Positions 8,030 through 15,181 of a stretch of 15,181 nt of DNA are shown piece after piece. The DNA is taken from the NCBI GenBank assembly GCA_000436795.1, contig HF993285.1:6297-21477 (forward strand), read 5' to 3'. The notes under the pieces are model-generated. The model did no database searches. It saw only the letters and a list, made by a program, of their open reading frames with translations, and was not told where the DNA came from. Numbering within the stretch: position 1 is the stretch's first letter; each line of letters starts with the position of its first letter. The position numbers and the translations under genes were made by a program. This DNA is from Bacteroides sp. CAG:1076 (GTDB taxonomy: Bacteria > Bacteroidota > Bacteroidia > Bacteroidales > Bacteroidaceae).

Positions 8030-11000
8030 ATGAGAAGGATATACACTTTGCTTACCTTGTTTTTTTCATTGCTTTGTCTTCATGCGCAGTCACTTATGTT
8101 CAAGCATCTGGAGGTTTCGGATGGATTATCGAACAATTCAGTCCGTTGCATTTACAAGGATAGTGAAGGACTGATGTGGTTTGGTACGATGGCCGGACTG
8201 AATTGTTACGACGGCTATACGTTCAAAGTATTTACCCGTCAGGAGAATAATCCGAATTCTCTTCCCGATAATTTTGTAGAAGATATAGTAGAGCAGCCCG
8301 ACGGATTGTTCTGGATTAAAACGGCAAAAGGGTATGTGTTGTTCGATAAGGCGAAAGAAGTATTTCATTCAGATTTAAATTCTTTTATGACTTCGTTGGG
8401 AAGTAAGGGTGTTCCTGATAAAGTATTTGTCGATTCTGCCGGAAATGTCTGGATATATGTTATGGGAGAGGGCTGCTACCGGTATGATAAAGACAAAAAG
8501 ACAAGTTACATGTCTTTTCAAAAATGTAATCTTCCGCTTTTAGGTGTTTCGGATGTGGCAGAATGTAAGGATGGTATCTTGGTGATATATGATACAGGTC
8601 TGCTGGCTTGTATCGATCGGAATAATCTGACTGTAAAATGGATAAAGAAAGAAGTACAGCAAGACTCTCCACAGGTACAGATTGATTTTTCTTTGTTTGT
8701 TGACAGAGAGGATTGTATTTGGATATATGGCATTGAAGGCGTTTGGGCATACGATTTGCGTACGGGAAAATGGAATAAGGGACTTGCTGCACACTGGAAG
8801 AATCGTTCCGATTTCGTTCATACCATTACACAGGATGCCAAGGGAAGAATCTGGATGGGAAAAGATTATAGCGGAATCGATATTCTGGAAAAATCCACTT
8901 GGAAGATTAAGTCTGTGGTGGCAGATAAGGAGACGGACAGAGGATTGTCGCACAATACTGTTTATACCCTTTATACCGACAGGGATGGAATCGTATGGGT
9001 TGGTACCTATAAGAAAGGTATTTCTTATTACGGTGAAAGTATTTTTAAGTTTGATATTGATTATGTAGGCGATGTGACAAGCATAGAGTCTGAGGGAGAA
9101 GACAGGGCATGGCTGGGGACAAACGATAACGGCGTGTTGCTTTGGAATTTTTCTCTCCGTCAGGTGGAGAAGCATTTTGAACTGGGTGAAGCTCCTGTTG
9201 TTACGTTGATGAAGGCTCGCGACGGAAAACTTTGGGTGGGAACTTTCAACGGTGGCTTGTATTGCATCGAAGGAAGAAACCGGGTACGCTCTTTCAAGGC
9301 GGGTGATGAAAGTCATTTAATCAGTAATAAAATATGGGCATTGCAGGAAGACCGCAAGGGAAATATATGGATTGGTTTACTGGATGCTGGTATACAGTGT
9401 TTGCATCCGTCGGATAATACATTCGAAACCATCGACTTGAAGAAGGCTGGACTGGATGACTATCATGTAGCTTCCTTGTGTCTGACCGATGAAAATGATC
9501 TGGTTATAGGTACAGCCAGTCAGGGAGTTGCTATTTTTGATTTGGAAAGTCGTAAGATAAAGACGATCTTGCGTGAGAAAGACAGTGCAGGCCTTGCACA
9601 TAATGAAATCAATCAGGTTTTTAAGGATAGTCGGGGACTGATTTGGATTGCGACGCGTGGCGGACTGGATGTCTACGATGTGAAGACGAGAAAACTGAAG
9701 GGCCTTTCCGATATTATGCCGGATAACGGGGGTATTATTGCCAGTATAGTGGAAGATGCCAATGGAGATATGTGGATTACTTCTGCGCGTCAGCTTATTC
9801 ACTTGAATGTAGCAAAAAAGGAAAATGGAGATTATCGGTTTGTTCCTCATGTATATAATGACAAGGATGGCTTACAGAATTGTGATTTTAATCTCCGTTC
9901 TATTCGGTTGTTGAATAATAATGCCATTCTGGTCGGCGGATTGTATGGCGTTAATGTCTTCAGTCCGGAAAATGTACATTACAATAAAATGCTTCCGAAA
10001 GTAATGTTTACAGGCTTGTCTTTATTTAATAAGGAAGTACAGGTAGGCGAGAAGATAGACGGACGTGTGGTGCTTCCTGAATCTCTTAACCGGATAGGTA
10101 AATTGACGTTGGAATATAAGCAGAATATCTTTACCATATTTTTGGCCTCCGATAACTTTTTTCTACCGGAAAAGACTCGCTACATGTATCAGCTTAAAGG
10201 TTTTAGCAAAGAATGGTTGTCGTTGCCGGAGGGAGTGCATAATGTTACTTTTACAAACCTGGCTCCCGGAAATTATATCTTGAGCGTGAAGGCTGTCAAT
10301 AGCGACGGCTATGTAGGCAAGGAGGTCTCTCAGCTTGAAATAGAAGTTCTCCCTCCGTTCTGGATGTCGTGGTGGGCTTATGTGTTGTATGTACTGGCGG
10401 GTATCGGCGTATTGCTGCTGGCTCGCCATCAGATTCCGAAGCGTGAAAGGGAACGTTTCCGGTTGCATCAGATTGAACTGGAGGTGGCGAAGAACGAAGA
10501 GGTGAACAATATGAAGTTCCGTTTCTTTACTAATATCAGTCACGAGTTGCGTACTCCGCTGACGTTGATTATTGCGCCGCTGGAACAGATGCTGAAAGAA
10601 GCAGATAATGACGAAAACCGGAAGATGCGTCTTCAGCTGATGTATCGGAATGCACACCGGTTGCTGATGCTGGTCAACCAGTTGCTCGATTTCCGCAAGG
10701 GGGAGATGAGTTCACATCATCTGTCGCTTTCTGAAGGGGATATTATTCCCTATATTCAGGGTGTCTGCGATTCGTTCCTTCTGATGGCAGACAAGAAGCA
10801 GATACATTTCTCGTTTTTCTCGAGTGTGGATCATTTTACCATGGCTTTCGATGCCGACAAGATGGGCAAGATTGTGATGAATCTGCTTGCCAATGCGTTT
10901 AAGTTTACTCCGGAAGGTGGAAGGGTGACTGTCATGCTGGAACATCTTCAGGAGGAAAACGAACTGATTGAAATAAAGGTGGCCGATACGGGTATCGGAA

Positions 11001-12052
11001 TCAGTGATGCGGATAAGGAACATATATTCGATCGTTTTTATCAGACGGAAAATAAAGAAGGAGGAGATAGTACAGGAGGTACGGGTATCGGACTGAGTCT
11101 GGTGCACGACTTTGTTGCCTTGCATGGGGGTAGTGTCACCGTTTTCGATAATATTGGTAAGGGATCTGTCTTTGTTGTACATATACCTGTCAAGCATGTC
11201 GACATACAATATCACCCTATTAATACGATGCCGGTACCCGGCTTGTTGTCGGAATCATCCGGACAGCCGGTGAATGAAGTAGATAGAAGTCAGTTCCCTC
11301 TCTTGCTGGTTGTAGACGATAATGCCGATTTCCGTACGTTTATGGAATCGAGTCTGGGGTTACAGTACCGGGTGAAACTTGCTTCAAATGGAAAAGAAGC
11401 CTGGGATTTCTTGCAGAATTGCGAAGAAATGCCCGATCTGGTGGTCAGTGATATCATGATGCCGGAGATGGATGGAAATGAATTGTGTAAACTGATAAAG
11501 CAAGATAAGCGTACAGCTCATATTCCGGTGATATTGCTTTCTGCAAAACAGACTACGGAATCGAAAGTAGAAGGATTGAGTATCGGTGCGGATGACTACG
11601 TGACGAAACCATTTAATATGACAATTTTGGTTTTGCGTATCCGGAAGCTGATTGAATTGAGCCGTTACAATACTTCGAAAGGGACAATCGACCCTGCTCC
11701 CAGTGACATCGTCATTACTTCTTTGGATGAAAAACTGATAGAAAAGGCAGTGAAATATGTAGAGGATAATATTTCTCGTAGTGACCTGTCGGTAGAGGAA
11801 CTAAGTCGGGAATTGGGTATGAGTCGTGTGCACTTATATAAGAAGATGTTACAGATAACGGGAAAGACTCCGATAGAATTTATACGTGTCATCCGCTTGA
11901 AGCGGGCGGCGCAATTGTTGCGCGACAGTCAGCTCCATGTTTCTGAAATAGCATTTCAGGTGGGCTTTAATAATCCGAAGTATTTCAGCCGTTATTTTAA
12001 GGAAGAATTTGGGGTTTTGCCTTCTGCCTATCAGGAAAAGGAAATGAAATAA
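8030..12052 (+). CDS. Hybrid two-component system (HTCS) sensor kinase/response regulator with AraC-type DNA-binding domain
   Basis: This 1340-residue protein carries a complete phosphorelay in one chain, the standard PUL regulator of Bacteroides. A signal peptide (about 1-20, ending HAQS) exports a periplasmic sensor built of at least a dozen Reg_prop beta-propeller repeats of the form DGxxWxGTxxGL (about 22-690), then a Y_Y_Y domain (about 697-772). One membrane span lies at about 782-799. The cytoplasmic part holds HisKA with phospho-accepting His838 in FFTNISHELRTPLT, HATPase_c with N-box Asn951/Asn955 and DTGIG at 986-990, and a receiver with acidic pair Asp1096/Asp1097, phospho-acceptor Asp1141 in SDIMMPEMDG and Lys1193 in TKPF. 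An AraC/HTH_18 domain fills about 1233-1340. All key residues are present. It should bind an oligosaccharide in the periplasm and activate the surrounding genes. It appears to be its own transcription unit, between the 7743 terminator and the promoter-like site before the GH31 gene. Confidence 0.97.
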   Translation: MRRIYTLLTLFFSLLCLHAQSLMFKHLEVSDGLSNNSVRCIYKDSEGLMWFGTMAGLNCYDGYTFKVFTRQENNPNSLPDNFVEDIVEQPDGLFWIKTAKGYVLFDKAKEVFHSDLNSFMTSLGSKGVPDKVFVDSAGNVWIYVMGEGCYRYDKDKKTSYMSFQKCNLPLLGVSDVAECKDGILVIYDTGLLACIDRNNLTVKWIKKEVQQDSPQVQIDFSLFVDREDCIWIYGIEGVWAYDLRTGKWNKGLAAHWKNRSDFVHTITQDAKGRIWMGKDYSGIDILEKSTWKIKSVVADKETDRGLSHNTVYTLYTDRDGIVWVGTYKKGISYYGESIFKFDIDYVGDVTSIESEGEDRAWLGTNDNGVLLWNFSLRQVEKHFELGEAPVVTLMKARDGKLWVGTFNGGLYCIEGRNRVRSFKAGDESHLISNKIWALQEDRKGNIWIGLLDAGIQCLHPSDNTFETIDLKKAGLDDYHVASLCLTDENDLVIGTASQGVAIFDLESRKIKTILREKDSAGLAHNEINQVFKDSRGLIWIATRGGLDVYDVKTRKLKGLSDIMPDNGGIIASIVEDANGDMWITSARQLIHLNVAKKENGDYRFVPHVYNDKDGLQNCDFNLRSIRLLNNNAILVGGLYGVNVFSPENVHYNKMLPKVMFTGLSLFNKEVQVGEKIDGRVVLPESLNRIGKLTLEYKQNIFTIFLASDNFFLPEKTRYMYQLKGFSKEWLSLPEGVHNVTFTNLAPGNYILSVKAVNSDGYVGKEVSQLEIEVLPPFWMSWWAYVLYVLAGIGVLLLARHQIPKRERERFRLHQIELEVAKNEEVNNMKFRFFTNISHELRTPLTLIIAPLEQMLKEADNDENRKMRLQLMYRNAHRLLMLVNQLLDFRKGEMSSHHLSLSEGDIIPYIQGVCDSFLLMADKKQIHFSFFSSVDHFTMAFDADKMGKIVMNLLANAFKFTPEGGRVTVMLEHLQEENELIEIKVADTGIGISDADKEHIFDRFYQTENKEGGDSTGGTGIGLSLVHDFVALHGGSVTVFDNIGKGSVFVVHIPVKHVDIQYHPINTMPVPGLLSESSGQPVNEVDRSQFPLLLVVDDNADFRTFMESSLGLQYRVKLASNGKEAWDFLQNCEEMPDLVVSDIMMPEMDGNELCKLIKQDKRTAHIPVILLSAKQTTESKVEGLSIGADDYVTKPFNMTILVLRIRKLIELSRYNTSKGTIDPAPSDIVITSLDEKLIEKAVKYVEDNISRSDLSVEELSRELGMSRVHLYKKMLQITGKTPIEFIRVIRLKRAAQLLRDSQLHVSEIAFQVGFNNPKYFSRYFKEEFGVLPSAYQEKEMK

Positions 12053-12129
12053 CAAATAATACCCTAAATAGAAACATTTGATTAACCTTGATAATAAAAA
12101 CTCTCCCTTTTGAAAAACATTATAAATAG

Positions 12130-12157
12130 TTGTTCTTTAGGGGAATGCTTAAATTTG
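12130..12157 (+). promoter_or_regulatory. Candidate Bacteroides-type promoter for the GH31 gene
   Basis: TAAATTTG (12150-12157) matches the Bacteroides -7 consensus TAnnTTTG exactly. A TTG (12130-12132) 17 bases upstream could serve as a partial -33 element (consensus TTTG). Transcription would then begin near 12163, giving a leader of about 45 nt before the GH31 ATG at 12207. The 154-base gap shows no obvious terminator after the HTCS gene, so read-through from it is also possible. Confidence 0.45.
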
Positions 12158-12206
12158 CAATACATGATAAAAAAGAAGTATTGATATTTAACTTTAAACA
12201 TAGGTT

Positions 12207-15089
12207 ATGAATATGAAAAACATTTCTTACTGTTTGTTGGCAGGTCTTATCTTCGGTTCCTGCTCCGGAAAAGTTTATGAACAAACAGATAATGGTGTAA
12301 TTGTGAAAGTACAGCAGCAGGGAGAGCAGAAAACTCGCCTTGTCCGTTTTCAGGTAATGGGAGATAAACTGATTCACGTGTCTGCTACTCCCGACAGCAA
12401 GTTTGCCGATTCAAAGAGTCTGATTGTTGTACCTCAGGAAAAGCAGACACCGTTTACCGTTTCTCAACAGGGAGATACTATCACTGTTTCTACAAAAGAA
12501 GTCAAGGCTTTTGTCCTGAGTTCTACCGGTGAGGTCTGGTTTACGGATGAAAACGGTAAGATGATTCTTCAGGAAAATAAAGGTGGAGGAAAAACATTTA
12601 CTCCAATCGAGGTAGAAGGTACGAAAGGTTATTCCATCCGTCAGGTATTCGAATCTCCTGACGACGAGGCTTTCTATGGATTAGGTCAGCATCAGTCGGA
12701 AGAGTTCAATTATAAAGGAAAGAACGAAGAGCTTTTCCAGTATAATACAAAGGTTTCTGTTCCTTTTATTATTTCGAATAAGAATTATGGTGTTCTGCTC
12801 GACAGTTATTCTCTGTGCCGTTTTGGTAATCCGAATGATTATTCCCAATTGGGGGAGGTCTTTAAACTTTACGATAAGGATGGCAAGGAAGGTGCGCTGA
12901 CTGGTACATATGTTCCTGATGAAAAGTCGGGAGCGGAAACGCTGGTACGCCGGGAAGATTCGCTTTATTTCGAACATTTGAAGCGTGAAGACTTGTCGAA
13001 GGTGGTAAATTTGCCTGAAAACTTCCCGTTCAATGGAGCAAAAGTGACTTATGAGGGTATGATTGAGCCCTCGCAGACGGGTGAGTTTAAGTTTATCTTG
13101 TATTATGCGGGATATACTAAGGTATATATAAATAATGAGTTGGTCGTGCCAGAGCGTTGGCGTACGGCATGGAATCCGAACAGCTATAAGTTTGCGGTTA
13201 ATCTGGAAGCTGGGAAAAAGGTGCCTATTAAAGTAGAATGGGAACCCGATGGAGCTGTTTCCTATTCAGGATTGCGCGTATTGAGTCCGGTAGACCCGAA
13301 AGAACAAGGCAAGCAGTCGTGGTGGAGCGAAATGACCAAACAGCTTGATTATTATTTTATAGCCGGCGATGATATGGATGATGTAATCAGTGGTTATCGT
13401 ACGTTGACCGGAAAAGCGCCTATCATGCCTAAGTGGGCTATGGGATTCTGGCAGAGTCGTGAAAAATATAACAATTCGGATGAAATGTTGGGTGCCCTGA
13501 AAGGTTTCCGCGACCGGAATATTCCTATTGATAATATCGTACTCGACTGGTTGCATTGGACGGAAAATGCGTGGGGAAGTCATGAATTCGACAAGAAACG
13601 TTTCCCAAATCCGAAGGCAATGGTCGACTCCATTCATGCAATGCATGGTCGGATGATGGTTTCTGTATGGCCGAAGTTCTATGTTACCACGGAGCATTAT
13701 AAGGAATTTGATAAGAACGGATGGATCTATCAGCAGTCTGTCAAGGATAGTCTGAAGGACTGGGTAGGTCCGGGTTACCATTATGGTTTCTATGATGCTT
13801 ACGATGCTGATGCACGCAAGCTGTTCTGGAAGCAGATGTATGATCATTATTATCCGCTGGGAATTGATGCTTGGTGGATGGATGCCAGCGAACCAAACAT
13901 CCGCGATTGTACCGACATGCAGTATCGCAAGGACTTGTGTGGACCTACGGCTTTGGGACCTTCAACCGAATATTTTAATGCTTATGCACTGATGAATGCG
14001 GAAGCTATTTATGATGGTCAGCGTGGAGTGGATAACAATAAGCGTGTGTTCTTGTTGACTCGTTCCGGATTTGCCGGATTGCAGCGCTATTCTACAGCTA
14101 CATGGAGCGGTGATATTGCTACCCGTTGGGAGGATATGAAAGCTCAGATTACGGCTGGTCTGAATTATGCGATAAGTGGTATTCCTTACTGGACCATGGA
14201 TATTGGTGGGTTCTGTGTCGAGAATCGTTATGTAGCCGGACAACAGCAGTGGAATGCAACGAAAACGGAAAATGCGGATTATAAGGAATGGCGTGAACTG
14301 AATGCGCGCTGGTATCAGTTTGGTGCATTCTGTCCGTTGTACCGTGCGCACGGACAGTATCCGTTCCGTGAGATATGGGAAATTGCTCCCGAAGGTCATC
14401 CGGCTTACAACTCGGTTGTTTATTATTCCAAACTCCGTTATCGTCTGATGCCGTATATCTATTCTTTGGCAGGTATGACGTGGTTTAATGATTATACGAT
14501 TATGCGTCCGCTGGTAATGGACTTTACGGATGATACAAACGTAAACAATATAGGCGACCAGTTTATGTTCGGTCCGTCGTTTATGGTTTCTCCGGTTTAT
14601 CATTACGGCGACAGAAGTCGTGAGGTTTATTTCCCGAAATCAGCAGGATGGTACGATTTCTATACGGGTAAATTCCAGGCTGGTGGCGAAAAGAAAGCAG
14701 TAGATGCTCCTTACGAACGTATTCCGTTGTTCGTTCGCGCTGGCTCAATTGTTCCTTTCGGACCGGAGATTCAGTATACGGATGAAAAGAAAGCCGATTA
14801 TATCAAGCTGTATGTTTATCAGGGTGCCGATGCGGCATTTACCTTGTATGAGGATGAAGGTGTAAACTACAACTACGAACAAGGTAAGTATACCATGATT
14901 CCGATGACTTATGATGAGGCTAAGAAGCAGTTGGTTATCGGGGAACGGAAGGGAGAGTTCGACGGTATGCTGAAAGAACGTACATTCGAAATCATTCAGG
15001 TGAACGCTGACAGCCCGAAACCTTTTGATATGAATGCCAAAGGTATTGTCGTGAAATATAACGGAACATCACAAACTATTCAGTTGTAA
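12207..15089 (+). CDS. GH31 alpha-xylosidase-like lipoprotein with PA14 insert
   Basis: This 960-residue glycoside hydrolase should remove alpha-1,6-xylose from the non-reducing end of xyloglucan oligosaccharides. A lipobox FGSC places lipidation at Cys19. The next residues, SGKVYEQ, lack an acidic surface-export signal, so a periplasm-facing location is inferred. The N-terminal beta-sandwich (about 25-230) is followed by a PA14 domain (about 231-370; GEFKFILYYAGYTKVYINNE is diagnostic). The GH31 barrel starts near WWSEM (372-376). The nucleophile is Asp559 in WWMDASEP and the acid/base is Asp636 in TWSGD. Barrel motifs GKAPIMPKWAMGFWQSRE and VSVWPKFY agree with bacterial alpha-xylosidases. 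PA14-bearing GH31 enzymes of this length are known xyloglucan alpha-xylosidases in Bacteroides ovatus and Cellvibrio. A different alpha-glycosidase activity is possible. An alternative start exists at the in-frame ATG 12213. The next gene starts 3 bases after the stop. Confidence 0.92.
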   Translation: MNMKNISYCLLAGLIFGSCSGKVYEQTDNGVIVKVQQQGEQKTRLVRFQVMGDKLIHVSATPDSKFADSKSLIVVPQEKQTPFTVSQQGDTITVSTKEVKAFVLSSTGEVWFTDENGKMILQENKGGGKTFTPIEVEGTKGYSIRQVFESPDDEAFYGLGQHQSEEFNYKGKNEELFQYNTKVSVPFIISNKNYGVLLDSYSLCRFGNPNDYSQLGEVFKLYDKDGKEGALTGTYVPDEKSGAETLVRREDSLYFEHLKREDLSKVVNLPENFPFNGAKVTYEGMIEPSQTGEFKFILYYAGYTKVYINNELVVPERWRTAWNPNSYKFAVNLEAGKKVPIKVEWEPDGAVSYSGLRVLSPVDPKEQGKQSWWSEMTKQLDYYFIAGDDMDDVISGYRTLTGKAPIMPKWAMGFWQSREKYNNSDEMLGALKGFRDRNIPIDNIVLDWLHWTENAWGSHEFDKKRFPNPKAMVDSIHAMHGRMMVSVWPKFYVTTEHYKEFDKNGWIYQQSVKDSLKDWVGPGYHYGFYDAYDADARKLFWKQMYDHYYPLGIDAWWMDASEPNIRDCTDMQYRKDLCGPTALGPSTEYFNAYALMNAEAIYDGQRGVDNNKRVFLLTRSGFAGLQRYSTATWSGDIATRWEDMKAQITAGLNYAISGIPYWTMDIGGFCVENRYVAGQQQWNATKTENADYKEWRELNARWYQFGAFCPLYRAHGQYPFREIWEIAPEGHPAYNSVVYYSKLRYRLMPYIYSLAGMTWFNDYTIMRPLVMDFTDDTNVNNIGDQFMFGPSFMVSPVYHYGDRSREVYFPKSAGWYDFYTGKFQAGGEKKAVDAPYERIPLFVRAGSIVPFGPEIQYTDEKKADYIKLYVYQGADAAFTLYEDEGVNYNYEQGKYTMIPMTYDEAKKQLVIGERKGEFDGMLKERTFEIIQVNADSPKPFDMNAKGIVVKYNGTSQTIQL

Positions 15090-15092
15090 AAG

Positions 15093-15181
15093 ATGAATCG
15101 TAAGTTAACTCAAATTGTTATTATGGGGATATGCTGCATGCTTTTTCTGGGGGCATGCAGCTCTCTTTCTCCGGAGTGTAG
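15093..15181 (+). CDS. N-terminus of another lipoprotein (3' truncated)
   Basis: An ATG three bases after the GH31 stop opens a frame that runs off the window end after 29 codons. The encoded start has basic residues (MNRK), a hydrophobic stretch and lipobox LGAC with lipidation at Cys22, followed by SSLSPEC, with no acidic export signal in the visible part. The very tight spacing implies co-transcription and translational coupling with the GH31 gene. In this position a further glycosidase acting on the same oligosaccharides would be expected (for example a beta-galactosidase or beta-glucosidase), but nothing catalytic is visible and the product cannot be named. Confidence 0.75.
   Translation, partial: MNRKLTQIVIMGICCMLFLGACSSLSPEC

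Noticed and set aside
8540..9316. 258-residue minus-strand open frame inside the HTCS gene
   Set aside because: It is antisense to the beta-propeller coding region, which has clear repeats in the + frame; no independent start or protein features.
8030..12052. HTCS as separate fused or frameshifted genes
   Set aside because: One uninterrupted frame carries sensor, kinase, receiver and AraC domains in the standard order with all phosphorelay residues intact, so it is a normal HTCS and not a novel fusion.
1..15181. Mobile elements, CRISPR, tRNA/rRNA, defence or phage genes
   Set aside because: No transposase, integrase, regular repeat array, tRNA-like fold or phage protein was found; all coding sequence is accounted for by PUL genes.

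Overview
The window is a stretch of a Bacteroidota chromosome, most likely gut Bacteroides, Phocaeicola or a Prevotella relative. The evidence is an adjacent SusC/SusD pair, several short-lipobox lipoproteins, BACON domains, a hybrid two-component system (HTCS) regulator, A-rich translation starts and a TAnnTTTG-type promoter element. All seven genes lie on the + strand. Together they form part of one polysaccharide utilization locus (PUL), cut at both ends.

Layout: 1-2304, SusC-like TonB-dependent transporter lacking its N-terminus; 2331-4064, SusD-like surface lipoprotein; 4080-5882, a 600-residue modular surface lipoprotein of no family I recognise, sitting where PULs usually encode a second surface glycan-binding protein; 5894-5938, a strong hairpin; 5962-7665, a double-BACON GH5 endo-glucanase lipoprotein of GH5_4 type; 7694-7743, a clear intrinsic terminator; 7744-8029, a non-coding leader with a striking pair of TTTGTACAAA palindromes; 8030-12052, a 1340-residue HTCS; 12053-12206, a short promoter-bearing gap; 12207-15089, a GH31 lipoprotein with a PA14 insert, resembling Bacteroides and Cellvibrio alpha-xylosidases; 15093-15181, the first 29 codons of another lipoprotein, nearly abutting the GH31 gene.

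How the parts fit (inference): GH5_4 endo-glucanase plus PA14-containing GH31 alpha-xylosidase plus SusC/D plus HTCS is the core set of a xyloglucan utilization locus. The GH5 enzyme and the binding proteins would act at the cell surface. Oligosaccharides would enter through SusC/D, and GH31 would remove non-reducing-end xylose in the periplasm. The HTCS would sense the periplasmic oligosaccharides and switch on the operon. The beta-glucosidase, beta-galactosidase and other debranching enzymes such a locus needs are not visible here and probably lie beyond the edges.

No RNA genes, CRISPR arrays, insertion sequences or phage genes were seen. The most novel parts are the 600-residue lipoprotein, the double palindrome ahead of the HTCS, and the hairpin separating the binding-protein genes from the GH5 gene.
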